Source: an uncultured Aquimarina sp.
GTDB lineage: Bacteria; Bacteroidota; Bacteroidia; Flavobacteriales; Flavobacteriaceae
DNA: 64,000 bases
NCBI GenBank assembly: GCA_947489195.1
Contig: CANLCT010000012.1
Coordinates: 19,398-83,397 of the forward strand
Direction: 5' to 3'
Shown here: one piece after another, positions 35,731 to 47,492 of the stretch
Layout: each line of letters begins with the position of its first letter
How positions within the stretch are numbered: position 1 is the first letter of the stretch
The notes under the pieces: generated by a model
Told to the model about the DNA's origin: nothing
The model's input: the letters and a program-made list of their open reading frames with translations, nothing else
The model's database searches: none
Program-made: the position numbers and the translations under genes

Positions 35731-36597
35731 TTAAAAATTTCCGGCAAGGCTAACTAAGGCTATACCGGCTGCAGCCATTAAAATACCGAGTTTGTTTTGT
35801 TGGGTTAATTTTTCTTTAAATAGTAGTACACCAAGAATTGTTGTTGTTACTAATATACCGACATTGTTAAGTGTAAATAAAGTAGAGCTTTCTAATCCTT
35901 TATAACTAATAGCGCGTATTAAAAAATAAATTGAAAAGTAATTAACTATTCCTAAGGCAATTCCTCCGATAAGGTTTTTAAATTCGAATTTGAATTTTTT
36001 TTGCAGCATTTGGAAGATAATAATCAAAACGCCTGTAAAACCTGCGGTAGCAAACAATGTGGCCGAAAAAATAGAAATATGTTGAGGGTTGACATATTTG
36101 GTTTGTAAAAACTTTAAACTGGTATCAATTAATCCACTTCCTAAAAAAACAAGAAAAGGAAAAATTAAAGAGCTACTCTTAATTTTATTAGGATTTACGG
36201 TAACTAAATAAATAGAAAATAAGGCAATTAAAATACCTAATACTTTAATACGTCCAATGGTTTCGTTGTATACAAATACTCCAAATAAAATAGGGATAAC
36301 TACACTCATTTTGCTAGCAACAGCAACTACAGATAATCCATTGCGTTGAGTGGTGATAGCCATTACATAAAATACAGCTATAAATATCAAGCCTAAACCT
36401 AATGAATAGTAAAACCACGAAAATTGAGTAATTTGTGGAATGCTTATAGGTTTATTATGGGCAATATACCCACAAATAGCGGCCACTAAATAATTGAATA
36501 TAATGGCTTGCATACTATTGATTTTAAATTTGGAAAATAGTTTAAAAATAACAAATAGAATACTTGAAGCAAAAATGCTGAGTAATATATAACTCAT
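35731..36597 (-). CDS. EamA/DMT-family inner-membrane transporter
   Basis: This 288-residue protein is made of two EamA repeats with about ten transmembrane segments (MSYILLSIFASSILFVIFKL onwards; second repeat from about residue 150). DMT permeases export or import small metabolites; the substrate is unknown. The frame is open 21 codons upstream, but the ATG at 36597 overlaps the HAD stop codon in an ATGA junction and begins directly with a transmembrane segment, so it is taken as the start. It is translationally coupled to the HAD phosphatase gene. Confidence 0.83.
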   Translation of the reverse strand: MSYILLSIFASSILFVIFKLFSKFKINSMQAIIFNYLVAAICGYIAHNKPISIPQITQFSWFYYSLGLGLIFIAVFYVMAITTQRNGLSVVAVASKMSVVIPILFGVFVYNETIGRIKVLGILIALFSIYLVTVNPNKIKSSSLIFPFLVFLGSGLIDTSLKFLQTKYVNPQHISIFSATLFATAGFTGVLIIIFQMLQKKFKFEFKNLIGGIALGIVNYFSIYFLIRAISYKGLESSTLFTLNNVGILVTTTILGVLLFKEKLTQQNKLGILMAAAGIALVSLAGNF

Positions 36598-37214
36598 AAA
36601 ATAGTAGGGTTTTTGGAGAATAATTGGGTAATATCTTCTTGACCTGGAATTAGATTCCATACATGAATGCCTAGGGCTTTAGCGGCTTCAGTATTTTGTT
36701 TTAAATCATCAATAAATAGTGTTTCGTTAGGTATTAACTTATTTTGTTGCAGTACGAATTGATATATTTCTGAATTTGGTTTGCGTAAACCTATTTCTTG
36801 CGATAAATAGAATTGATCAAAGCAAGATTTGAATTCGTTAAAAAAAGATACATTTTCTTTTACCCAATCAATATGTAAGTCATTGGTGTTACTCAATAAA
36901 AAAAGTTTGTATTTACCTTGTGCGGCAAGTTCTTTTAAAAACTCTAAACGTGCTACAGGAAAGTCTTTTAAAATACTGTTCCAGGCATCAATAATTTCGT
37001 TTAAGCTTACATTAGGCAACCATTGTTGATAGGTATATAAAAATGAATTTGTATTTATTTTACCAACTTCATAAGTGTCGTTTAATAAAGATACAGCATC
37101 AATAGGAGTGGTTAAGCCCAGTTCTAAAAAAGTATTTACTGGGGCAGGTTTGTCTAGGTTTATAAAAATATCACCAAAATCGAAGATGATATTTTTTATA
37201 ATAGAATTATTCAT
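36594..37214 (-). CDS. HAD-superfamily hydrolase (subfamily IA)
   Basis: This 206-residue cytoplasmic phosphatase has motif I FDFGDIFINLD (nucleophile Asp), motif II LFLLSNTNDLH, the lysine-bearing LRKPNSEIYQFVL and motif III TLFIDDLKQNTEAAKALG. The family commonly dephosphorylates sugar phosphates or nucleotides; a riboflavin-pathway phosphatase role is conceivable because ribD is the neighbouring gene (two bases upstream), but that is inference. It overlaps the DMT permease by four bases. Confidence 0.85.
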   Translation of the reverse strand: MNNSIIKNIIFDFGDIFINLDKPAPVNTFLELGLTTPIDAVSLLNDTYEVGKINTNSFLYTYQQWLPNVSLNEIIDAWNSILKDFPVARLEFLKELAAQGKYKLFLLSNTNDLHIDWVKENVSFFNEFKSCFDQFYLSQEIGLRKPNSEIYQFVLQQNKLIPNETLFIDDLKQNTEAAKALGIHVWNLIPGQEDITQLFSKNPTIL

Positions 37215-37216
37215 TT

Positions 37217-38269
37217 TTAATATGTGTTATTAGTGTAGTGTGTAACTCGGTCACTTTTTATTTTTGAAACTTGAGTGGCTCCTTTAATGATAGGTGCTTT
37301 TATGCCTTCGCTAAAAAAAACAGAAGTACCAGTATAAACCGTAGCTTCATCCCAAAGGTTAGCGTCAATAAAAGTCTGTAATGTTTGGCTTCCACCTTCA
37401 ATAATTAAAGATTGAATTTCCTTTTTGTAAAGAATATTGCAAATTTGAGTAGCAATATTTTTATTCGCTTCTATATGTTCAAAAGAAAGATACTTACTGT
37501 TTTTTGGAGGCTCTTTTTTATTGGTAATAACTAGTGTGGGTTGCTTTTGGTCAAAAATAGTACTATCTGTTGGTATTCTTAAATTTAAATCCAGTATTAC
37601 TCTAAGTACATTATCGCCTTTCCACAAACGAGTATTTAGGGATGGATTGTCGTTAATTACAGTATTAGTACCTACTAAAATAGCTTGTTCGCAGGCACGT
37701 TGTTTATGGACTAATTGTTTTGAATATGGATTGGTAATCCATATTGGAGCTCTATTGTGATCTTTACTAATTTTAGGGCTTAAAAAACCATCAGCTGATT
37801 GAGCCCATTTTAAAAAGATATAAGGTCTTTTGTTGTTGTGAAATGTAAAAAAGCGTTTGTTTAGTTTTTGAGACTCTTGCTCTAATATTCCCACAATAAC
37901 TTCGCAACCAGCGTCAATTAATTTTTTAACTCCACGACCAGCAACTGCTGCAAAAGGATCAATAGTACCAATAACAACGCGTTTAATACCTGAATTTATA
38001 ATGAGATCGCTACAAGGAGGTGTTTTTCCAAAATGGCTGCAAGGCTCTAAGCTAACATAAATAGTAGATTTAGGTAAGAGTGATTTGTCACTAACATTAT
38101 GGATGGCATTTACTTCGGCATGAGCCTGTCCGGCTTTATAATGCCAACCTTCACCAATAATTTTATCATTATAAACAATAACACTACCCACCATAGGATT
38201 TGGATAGCAAGTGCCTAAACCGTTTTTTGCTAACTGAAGGCAACGTGTCATAAATTCTTGCTTAATCAT
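37217..38269 (-). CDS. ribD: Bifunctional riboflavin biosynthesis deaminase/reductase RibD
   Basis: This 350-residue two-domain enzyme deaminates and then reduces the pyrimidine intermediate of riboflavin synthesis. The deaminase half has zinc ligands and acid in HAEVNAI (His50, Glu52) and PCSHFGKTPPC (Cys77, Cys86). The reductase half starts near residue 150 (PYIFLKWAQSADGFLSP) and includes LIIEGGSQTLQTFID. Length is typical. It overlaps the upstream lipoprotein gene by four bases. Confidence 0.95.
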   Translation of the reverse strand: MIKQEFMTRCLQLAKNGLGTCYPNPMVGSVIVYNDKIIGEGWHYKAGQAHAEVNAIHNVSDKSLLPKSTIYVSLEPCSHFGKTPPCSDLIINSGIKRVVIGTIDPFAAVAGRGVKKLIDAGCEVIVGILEQESQKLNKRFFTFHNNKRPYIFLKWAQSADGFLSPKISKDHNRAPIWITNPYSKQLVHKQRACEQAILVGTNTVINDNPSLNTRLWKGDNVLRVILDLNLRIPTDSTIFDQKQPTLVITNKKEPPKNSKYLSFEHIEANKNIATQICNILYKKEIQSLIIEGGSQTLQTFIDANLWDEATVYTGTSVFFSEGIKAPIIKGATQVSKIKSDRVTHYTNNTY

Positions 38270-38733
38270 AGTTTGATTTTAACTTCGTTAGTTTGATCTA
38301 TATGGTAAGTGTATTTAAAAGGTCCTTTTTTAAAAAGTAAGTCACCTTTAAAGGATATAGGGATTTTTTTAGATGATAATATATTTAAGACACTATTAAT
38401 AAGATTGTTTTTGTCCTTAGCTAAAATTTTATCTATTGAAAATTTCCCTGTTAAAGGAATGGCAAATGTATCTTGTGTAGGGATATTGAATTCTTCTGTT
38501 TGCAATTGACCAATTGAGATACCATCGGCAAAAACCTCAATGTTGTCAGTAGCTAAACTTCCGCCAATATCATTATTGTTTTTAAAAATAGCATCGGCTT
38601 TAAAAGTGACGGATCCGTTACTAATATTTTGAATGTTTATTTTTTCAACATTAATAAAGGTGGGTTTTTTGTCGTATTTACAACTGGTAGTAAGTAGTAG
38701 AACGATACTTAAACATGTGAATAAAGATTTCAT
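38266..38733 (-). CDS. Small LEA-14-like lipoprotein
   Basis: This 155-residue protein has a lipoprotein signal with lipobox TTSC (cysteine 18). The rest is a single beta-rich domain with alternating polar and hydrophobic strands (NIQNISNGSVTFKADAIFKNNN, FNIPTQDTFAIPLTGKFSI), resembling LEA-14/WHy domains found in envelope proteins. No catalytic residues are seen and the function is unknown. It overlaps ribD by four bases and is the first gene of the lipoprotein-ribD-HAD-DMT-YigZ run. Confidence 0.72.
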   Translation of the reverse strand: MKSLFTCLSIVLLLTTSCKYDKKPTFINVEKINIQNISNGSVTFKADAIFKNNNDIGGSLATDNIEVFADGISIGQLQTEEFNIPTQDTFAIPLTGKFSIDKILAKDKNNLINSVLNILSSKKIPISFKGDLLFKKGPFKYTYHIDQTNEVKIKL

Positions 38734-38933
38734 AAGTCTTAAAAATTAACGCCTCAAAAATAAGGTTAAATTATGGGATACTCCTTATTTTTGAACTCCA
38801 CATTGTGAGTCTCATTTTTCAAGGCTTGCCTTGATTCCGAAAAACAATATTTTCAATAGGATACTTTGTGAGTTTGTTCAAAGTAGCTTGAGTGAGCTGA
38901 TTTTGGGTTTTTATAATATTTTTATTTCATTCA

Positions 38934-41779
<2,846 letters not shown>

Positions 41780-41854
41780 AATAATAGTGTAAAGAGTTGA
41801 TTTTTAACAAATAAGTTCTTTACTTAGTGAGTTGTTAATTTTTTAGACTTCATT

Positions 41855-42556
41855 TTGAAAGAAAAAATAGCTTATGTAACCTTAGTGATATCGGCTTTAC
41901 TTAGCTGTTATTTTGCACATCAAAATATGATGTGGCAAGCTATTTTTTTTCGTGTCATAAGCCTTTTTTCAGTTGCATATGTTTTTTATTTATATAAAAA
42001 ATTTCGTTCAATTCTATTTTATATAGCTTTAGGTTTTGCTTTAGTGGGAGAATCGTATGTTATATTAGGAATGAAAAAATATCCATTAGAAGTAATGGTA
42101 TTTTTCTTTATCTATTATTGGTTGTTGTTTTTTGTAATAAAATCCAATGTTAGAGAAGTAAATCTATGGAGGCAAAAAAAAGTATTGATACCCGCACTGA
42201 TTTCTATAGCTTTTATTATTTATTTGTTTGTTGTTAGTTACAATATGGTAAAAGAAAGCTATCAGGATAAAGCTTTTTTAATTTATGTATCTACATTTAC
42301 TTTCTTGTTTTTAATAGCTTACATGGGCTTGGTGTATATAAATAAAATGTCCCTAAGAAATTTTTGGTTGGTACCAGCTATAGTTGCTTTAGTTTTTATA
42401 AGATTTGTTTTTCCAATGGAAGCTTATTATTACAATTCTCCATATTTCAAGTGTTTGGGTTTTTTAATGCAAGTAGCACGACATTTTTTTATTCTTAAAT
42501 ATTTAATTTCTACAGAAAAAGAAGTAGTTATAGGAGAAAAAGAATCTTATTTATAA
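41855..42556 (+). CDS. Polytopic membrane protein of unknown function
   Basis: This 233-residue protein has about eight predicted transmembrane segments spread along its length (for example VTLVISALLSCYFA, ILFYIALGFALVG, FFFIYYWLLFFVI, LVPAIVALVFI). The start is TTG at 41855, the only sensible one giving a short cytoplasmic N-terminus before the first segment. Size and layout recall the YhhN/TMEM86 family, but the conserved acidic motifs of that family were not clearly seen, so the family is left open. It stands alone, 75 bases after ligA. Confidence 0.65.
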   Translation: MKEKIAYVTLVISALLSCYFAHQNMMWQAIFFRVISLFSVAYVFYLYKKFRSILFYIALGFALVGESYVILGMKKYPLEVMVFFFIYYWLLFFVIKSNVREVNLWRQKKVLIPALISIAFIIYLFVVSYNMVKESYQDKAFLIYVSTFTFLFLIAYMGLVYINKMSLRNFWLVPAIVALVFIRFVFPMEAYYYNSPYFKCLGFLMQVARHFFILKYLISTEKEVVIGEKESYL

Positions 42557-42648
42557 TAAGGCTTGTTTTTAACGAAAAATTCAGAAGTTTTAAAAAAAAA
42601 TAAACAAACTGTACCTTTGTTTTATTTTGAATATTACAACAAAAATAA

Positions 42649-42681
42649 TTGTAGTGGTAATCTTCAAAATACCTACATTTG
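42649..42681 (+). promoter_or_regulatory. Promoter of the DUF6913-dapA-channel operon
   Basis: TTG at 42649-42651 and TACATTTG at 42674-42681 give a -33/-7 pair with 22 bases between. The ATG at 42701 follows 19 bases after the -7 box. A second exact -7 box, TACCTTTG, lies at 42612-42619. Confidence 0.5.
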
Positions 42682-42700
42682 CAATCCATTTTAGTAAACC

Positions 42701-43228
42701 ATGTTTAAAGGCTTTAAAAATAAATCTGTTGGTAAAGTAATCGATTCGCAGATCAAAAAACGATCAGTGTATACAGGTGCTATAAAATTAAAATCGTTAG
42801 CGGTATTGATTGACGCGCGTAAAGATTTTGATATTTTATCAGTAGTAAAGTTAGCCGATAAATTAGGAGTGCGTTCCGATCAATTGAAAATTATGGGACT
42901 GAAGGAAACTACAAAATCTGGAAGTGACGAAAGTTCGAGTGGAGGAGCAACTTATTTTGATGAAAAAGCCATAGGTTATGCAGGTGGTTTTAAAAGCAAA
43001 GCTTTAAATAATTTTGTAAAAGAACCCTTTGATGTTCTTATAAATTTTTATGGAACAGATATACCGCATTTAAATTTGGTAGCAGTTTCATCAAATGCTA
43101 AGTTTAAAGTAGGATTTGCAGATGTAGATCACAGAATTAATGATTTAGTTATAGGTACACCTTCTGATAATATAGATTTATTTATTAGTGAGTTGAAAAA
43201 ATACCTAAAAATTTTAAATATAATATGA
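42701..43228 (+). CDS. DUF6913-family conserved protein
   Basis: This 175-residue soluble protein belongs to a family conserved in Flavobacteriia (DUF6913), without assigned function. It has an N-terminal basic helix (FKGFKNKSVGKVIDSQIKKRS), an alpha/beta core (LAVLIDARKDFDILSVVKLADKLG) and a segment FDVLINFYGTDIPHLNLVAVSSNAKFKVGF. No signal peptide or membrane segment is seen. It overlaps dapA by four bases, an arrangement typical of the group; a link to lysine or wall synthesis is only suggested by that coupling. Confidence 0.75.
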   Translation: MFKGFKNKSVGKVIDSQIKKRSVYTGAIKLKSLAVLIDARKDFDILSVVKLADKLGVRSDQLKIMGLKETTKSGSDESSSGGATYFDEKAIGYAGGFKSKALNNFVKEPFDVLINFYGTDIPHLNLVAVSSNAKFKVGFADVDHRINDLVIGTPSDNIDLFISELKKYLKILNII

Positions 43229-44100
43229 ATAACTTTTTAGTTGGAACAGGAACAGCATTAGTAACACCATTCAAAAATGATGGAGCCGTGGATTTTGAAG
43301 GGCTTACTAATCTGGTGAATTATTGCCTTGATGGTGAAGTTGAATACCTTGTAGTTTTAGGAACTACGGGCGAGTCTGTAACGCTTTCCAAACAAGAGAA
43401 ACAGGAAGTAATTGATCATATTGTAAAAATAAATGCAAATAGAGTTCCACTTGTTTTAGGTGTAGGAGGAAATAATACTGCTGTTGTAGCTAAAGAGGCT
43501 TCGGAGGTGAATACCTCAGATTTTCAAGCTATACTTTCGGTAGTGCCTATGTATAATAAACCTAGTCAAGAGGGGATTTATAGACATTATACAGCTGTGG
43601 CCAATGCCGCTTCATTACCAGTACTTATATATAATGTACCTGGTCGAACAGGGGTTAATATGACTGCGGAAACTACATTGCGTTTGGCAGAGCATAAAAA
43701 TATTATAGGAGTTAAAGAGGCTACAGGAGATATTACTCAGGTTTTAAAAATTATTAAAGATGCGCCAAAAGACTTTTTAGTAATTTCTGGTGATGATATG
43801 TTAGCTTTGCCTTTGGTAACTGCTGGAGGGCATGGAGTAATAACAGTAGTTGGTCAAGGTTTTCCAAAAGCTTTTTCGGATATGATTCGATTAGGGTTAA
43901 AAGGAGAAAATAAACCGGCATATGATATTCATTATAAAATGATTCCAATTACAGAATACGCATTTGATGAAGGTAATCCTGTTGGTATTAAAGCTATTTT
44001 AGCAGCTCAAAAGGTGTGTAATGCCACAGTACGTTTGCCTTTAGTAGAAGCTACAAATGAATTACAACAAAAAATTGATGTCTACGTAAATGAATTCTAA
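43225..44100 (+). CDS. dapA: 4-hydroxy-tetrahydrodipicolinate synthase
   Basis: This 291-residue cytoplasmic aldolase condenses pyruvate with aspartate semialdehyde, the first step specific to lysine and diaminopimelate. The Schiff-base lysine is Lys164 in GVKEATGD and the catalytic tyrosine is Tyr136 in LIYNVPGRTG; LGTTGESVTLS is the substrate-binding block. It overlaps the DUF6913 gene by four bases, and the channel gene begins at the base after its stop codon. Confidence 0.96.
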   Translation: MNNFLVGTGTALVTPFKNDGAVDFEGLTNLVNYCLDGEVEYLVVLGTTGESVTLSKQEKQEVIDHIVKINANRVPLVLGVGGNNTAVVAKEASEVNTSDFQAILSVVPMYNKPSQEGIYRHYTAVANAASLPVLIYNVPGRTGVNMTAETTLRLAEHKNIIGVKEATGDITQVLKIIKDAPKDFLVISGDDMLALPLVTAGGHGVITVVGQGFPKAFSDMIRLGLKGENKPAYDIHYKMIPITEYAFDEGNPVGIKAILAAQKVCNATVRLPLVEATNELQQKIDVYVNEF

Positions 44101-45045
44101 ATGAGTGAACGCGTTAAAGATCCTGGTGTTGGCGCTTTTTCGAAAGAAAAAGCTAAAAGATTTATAAATCAGGATGGTACTTTTAATGTAACACATATAA
44201 ATAAAAAAAGAACAGTCAATGAGGCCTACACTTATCTAACAAGTATAAGTTGGCCTCATTTTTTGATTTTATTGTTTGTAGGATTTATTATTTTAAACTT
44301 CATTTTTGCTACATTTTATTTAATTATTGGTGTAGCAGCAATAGGTGTTAAGTCACAAACAATATTAATAGACTTTTTTAAAGCCTTCTTTTTTTCGGTG
44401 CAAACTATAACTAGTGTGGGTTATGGTCGTTTTTCTCCTCAAGGTATTCCAGCAGGTTTAGTATCTAGTTTTGAGGCATTAGTGGGGTTAGTTTCTTTTG
44501 CTTTTATTACCGGATTGCTTTATGGTCGTTTTTCAAAGCCACGATCAAATATTCGGTTTAGTAAATTTGTTTTGTTGTGTAAGCATAATGGCGAAGATGC
44601 GCTTATGTTTCGTTTGTTGAGTAGGAGAAAAAGTTTAATTGTGTTACCCACAATAAAAGTGTCATTATCGTTAAGTATTCCAGATGAAAATGGAGGGTAT
44701 AAAAATGAGTTTTTTGATTTAAAGTTAGAGCGAGAAACGATTACATATTTACCTACTACATGGACATTAGTACATCAAATTGACGCAGATAGTCCATTAA
44801 AAAGCTATTCCAGAACTGAAATTCAGCATTTGCAAGCAGAATTGTTAATTTTATTTAGTTACCACGATGATTCTTTTGATCAAGAATTACATAGTGTACA
44901 TTCTTATTTGTTCAAAAATTTAAAAGTGGGGTATCGTTTTAAAAAAGCTTTTCATTTTGGCGAAGATGGAAAAGTAATATTGGATCATGGTTTAATTGAT
45001 GAAATTTTACCAGAATCTACTCATGTTGTCACAAAAGGCGAATAG
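44101..45045 (+). CDS. Inward-rectifier-type potassium channel (KirBac-like)
   Basis: This 314-residue inner-membrane channel has two transmembrane helices (about 52-80 and 118-142) flanking a pore loop with the selectivity filter TSVGYG (104-109). The C-terminal immunoglobulin-like cytoplasmic domain of Kir channels follows from about 150 (FSKFVLLCKHNGEDALMFRLLSRRKSL; ELLILFSYHDDSFDQELHSVHSY). Its ATG directly abuts the dapA stop, so translation is probably coupled. No link of function to dapA is known to me. Confidence 0.92.
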   Translation: MSERVKDPGVGAFSKEKAKRFINQDGTFNVTHINKKRTVNEAYTYLTSISWPHFLILLFVGFIILNFIFATFYLIIGVAAIGVKSQTILIDFFKAFFFSVQTITSVGYGRFSPQGIPAGLVSSFEALVGLVSFAFITGLLYGRFSKPRSNIRFSKFVLLCKHNGEDALMFRLLSRRKSLIVLPTIKVSLSLSIPDENGGYKNEFFDLKLERETITYLPTTWTLVHQIDADSPLKSYSRTEIQHLQAELLILFSYHDDSFDQELHSVHSYLFKNLKVGYRFKKAFHFGEDGKVILDHGLIDEILPESTHVVTKGE

Positions 45046-45094
45046 AAACGTTAGTATAGTTGAAATTTATCTTTTATAATAATATAGAAAAACT

Positions 45095-45102
45095 TACTTT
45101 TG
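45095..45102 (+). promoter_or_regulatory. bamD -7 box almost touching the start codon
   Basis: TACTTTTG matches TAnnTTTG, and its last base lies only four bases before the bamD ATG. A start of transcription at the usual distance would fall on or next to the ATG, implying a leaderless or near-leaderless message. No -33 element at standard spacing was found. Confidence 0.4.
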
Positions 45103-45106
45103 CAAA

Positions 45107-45913
45107 ATGTTTTTATACCACGTAAAAAAAATAGTACCTGTTATTGTTGTTGCCTTAATGTTGAACTCATGTAGTGAGTTTCAGCATGTGTTAAAAAAAG
45201 GAGATTTAGCAACAAAATTGAGTACTGCCGAAAAATTGTATAAAGAGGGAAGTTACAAAAAGGCGCTACGTGTTTTTGATTTAATCACACCCGCTTATAG
45301 AGGTAAGCCTCAAGCAGAGCGTGTGTTGTTTTATGAAGCAGATACTTATTATAATTTGCGAGATTATTATATAGCTAGTTATAAAATGGAACGTTTTTTG
45401 GCGGCATTTCCTAAAAGTGATAAAGCCGAAGAAGCTTCTTTTAAAGCAGCAAGAAGTATATATGAACTTTCGCCACGTTATAGTTTAGATCAAAAAGAAA
45501 CACTTGATGGTATTGATAAACTTCAAAATTTTATTAATGATTATCCTGAAAGTGAATATTTAGAACAGGCAAACACTTATGTAAAGGAATTACAAACCAA
45601 ATTAGAACAGAAGTATTATAGAATTGCAAAGCAATATCATCATAGAGAATTGTATAAAGCAGCTATAAAGTCTTTTACTAATTATTTGTTGACTTATCCA
45701 GGGTCAACATATATTGAAGAAGCCTTGTTTTACAGGTTGGATTCCGCTTACACTTTAGCTATAAATAGTTATGAGGATTTAGTTCCTGAACGTTTAAAAG
45801 AAGCTAAAGAATATTACGAAGCTTATGAAAAGCATAGTAATAATGAAAATTTAAAAAATAAAGCTCAGAAAATTTTTGAGGATATTACAAATAGGCTACA
45901 AGCTATTAATTAA
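45107..45913 (+). CDS. bamD: Outer-membrane assembly lipoprotein BamD
   Basis: This 268-residue lipoprotein of the BAM complex helps fold outer-membrane beta-barrels such as the SusC proteins. Lipobox LNSC places the acylated cysteine at residue 23. TPR repeats follow (LYKEGSYKKALRVFDLITPAYRG; YYIASYKMERFLAAFPKSDKAEEA; YKAAIKSFTNYLLTYPGSTYIEEA), as usual for BamD/ComL. It heads a run with rpoZ, coaBC and the DUF4835 gene. Confidence 0.92.
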   Translation: MFLYHVKKIVPVIVVALMLNSCSEFQHVLKKGDLATKLSTAEKLYKEGSYKKALRVFDLITPAYRGKPQAERVLFYEADTYYNLRDYYIASYKMERFLAAFPKSDKAEEASFKAARSIYELSPRYSLDQKETLDGIDKLQNFINDYPESEYLEQANTYVKELQTKLEQKYYRIAKQYHHRELYKAAIKSFTNYLLTYPGSTYIEEALFYRLDSAYTLAINSYEDLVPERLKEAKEYYEAYEKHSNNENLKNKAQKIFEDITNRLQAIN

Positions 45914-45921
45914 TTCAGCGT

Positions 45922-46272
45922 ATGGATCTTAAACAAAGTTCAGCATCAGTAAGTACATCAACAATCGATAAAAATTTAGTTGATGCACAAACAGATAATA
46001 TTTACGAAGCAATCTCAATTATTGCTAAAAGAGCAACTCAAATTAATGCAGATATCAAAAAAGAGCTAATTGATAAGTTGGATGAATTTGCAACTTACAA
46101 TGATAGCTTAGAAGAGGTTTTTGAAAACAAAGAACAAATTGAAGTTTCTAAGTTTTATGAAAAATTACCTAAACCTCACGCATTAGCAGTTGAGGAGTGG
46201 TTGGATCAAAAAATCTACCACAGAAACACAGCTACAGAAAACGACGAAGAAGTTTCAGGTGAAACGATCTAA
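45922..46272 (+). CDS. rpoZ: RNA polymerase omega subunit (Bacteroidota type)
   Basis: This 116-residue protein fits the Bacteroidota omega/RpoZ-like family: the region DNIYEAISIIAKRATQINADIKKEL corresponds to the conserved omega helix that binds the beta' subunit, and its place between bamD and coaBC is the usual gene order. It begins eight bases after bamD and ends eight bases before coaBC, so all are co-transcribed. Confidence 0.85.
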   Translation: MDLKQSSASVSTSTIDKNLVDAQTDNIYEAISIIAKRATQINADIKKELIDKLDEFATYNDSLEEVFENKEQIEVSKFYEKLPKPHALAVEEWLDQKIYHRNTATENDEEVSGETI

Positions 46273-46280
46273 GTTATTAT

Positions 46281-47492
46281 ATGTCAATATTAAAAAATAA
46301 AAAAATTTTATTAGGAGTTACAGCAGGTATTGCAGCTTACAAGGCGGCAATGCTTGTTCGTGCCCTTATAAAAAAAGGAGCAGAAGTTAAAGTGGTGATG
46401 ACACCAGCTGCTAAAGATTTTGTTACTCCATTAACCTTATCAACACTTTCTAAAAATCCAGTGCATTCTACTTTTTATGAAAAAGAAGATGAGAATGAGC
46501 TTTGGAATAATCATGTAGATCTAGGGCTTTGGGCAGATTATTTTATTGTAGCACCTGCTACAGCTAATACCTTGTCAAAAATGGCATATGGTAAAAGTGA
46601 TAATTTATTGCTGGCCACCTATCTTTCTGCAAAATGTCCAGTATATTTTGCACCTGCAATGGATTTAGATATGTATAAGCACCCTTCTACAGCAGAAACT
46701 TTTGAAAAGCTAATTGCATTTGGAAATATTATGATTCCGGCTACCTCTGGTGAGTTAGCAAGTGGATTAGTTGGTCAAGGTCGTATGGCTGAGCCCGAAG
46801 CAATAGTTGAGTTTGTTGAAAATGATATTTTAGGAAAAATGCCTTTAAAAGGGAAGCACTTTTTGGTAACGGCTGGTCCAACTTATGAAGCTGTTGATCC
46901 TGTTCGTTTTATAGGAAATCATTCTACAGGTCGTATGGGGATACAAATAGCTGAAGCAGCAGCAAATTTAGGAGCACAGGTTACTTTAGTTTTAGGTCCA
47001 TCAGTATTAAAAGCAACTAATGATCGTATTCATACCATTAATGTAGTTTGTGCTGCAGATATGTTTGAGGCAGTAAAAGAAGTATATAGTACAGTTGATG
47101 TAGCGATAGCTTCGGCAGCAGTTGCTGATTATAGGCCAAAAAACAAATCAGATCAGAAAATTAAGAAAAAAGAGGGAGATATGTTTATTGAGTTAGAACG
47201 TACTACCGATATTCTTAATTGGATGGGAGAACAAAAGGTGAAGCAATTTTTAGTAGGTTTTGCATTGGAAACTCAAAATGAAGTTGAAAATGCCAAAGGT
47301 AAACTGACACGTAAAAATTTAGATTTAATTGTTTTAAATTCGTTAAATGATAAAGGTGCAGGTTTTAAAAATAAAACAAATAAAGTAACTTTTATAAATC
47401 ATAAATTAGAAACTAAAGCGTTTGATTTAAAAACTAAAGCCGAAGTTGCCGAAGATATTTTAAAAGAAATACAAGAACTACACTATGCGTAA
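46281..47492 (+). CDS. coaBC: Bifunctional phosphopantothenoylcysteine decarboxylase/synthetase
   Basis: This 403-residue enzyme performs two steps of coenzyme A synthesis. The N-terminal flavin decarboxylase half (about 1-185) shows GVTAGIAAYKAAMLVRALIKKGA, HVDLGLWADYFIVAPATANTLSKMAYG with the catalytic His, and FAPAMDLDMYKHPST. The CTP-dependent synthetase half starts near 190 (FLVTAGPTYEAVDPVRFIGNHSTGRMG) and includes AAVADYRPK. It overlaps the next gene by eight bases. Confidence 0.95.
   Translation: MSILKNKKILLGVTAGIAAYKAAMLVRALIKKGAEVKVVMTPAAKDFVTPLTLSTLSKNPVHSTFYEKEDENELWNNHVDLGLWADYFIVAPATANTLSKMAYGKSDNLLLATYLSAKCPVYFAPAMDLDMYKHPSTAETFEKLIAFGNIMIPATSGELASGLVGQGRMAEPEAIVEFVENDILGKMPLKGKHFLVTAGPTYEAVDPVRFIGNHSTGRMGIQIAEAAANLGAQVTLVLGPSVLKATNDRIHTINVVCAADMFEAVKEVYSTVDVAIASAAVADYRPKNKSDQKIKKKEGDMFIELERTTDILNWMGEQKVKQFLVGFALETQNEVENAKGKLTRKNLDLIVLNSLNDKGAGFKNKTNKVTFINHKLETKAFDLKTKAEVAEDILKEIQELHYA

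Noticed and set aside
36598..36660. N-terminal extension of the DMT permease
   Set aside because: It would overlap the HAD gene by about 67 bases and adds a basic stretch; the ATGA junction at 36594-36597 is the better start.
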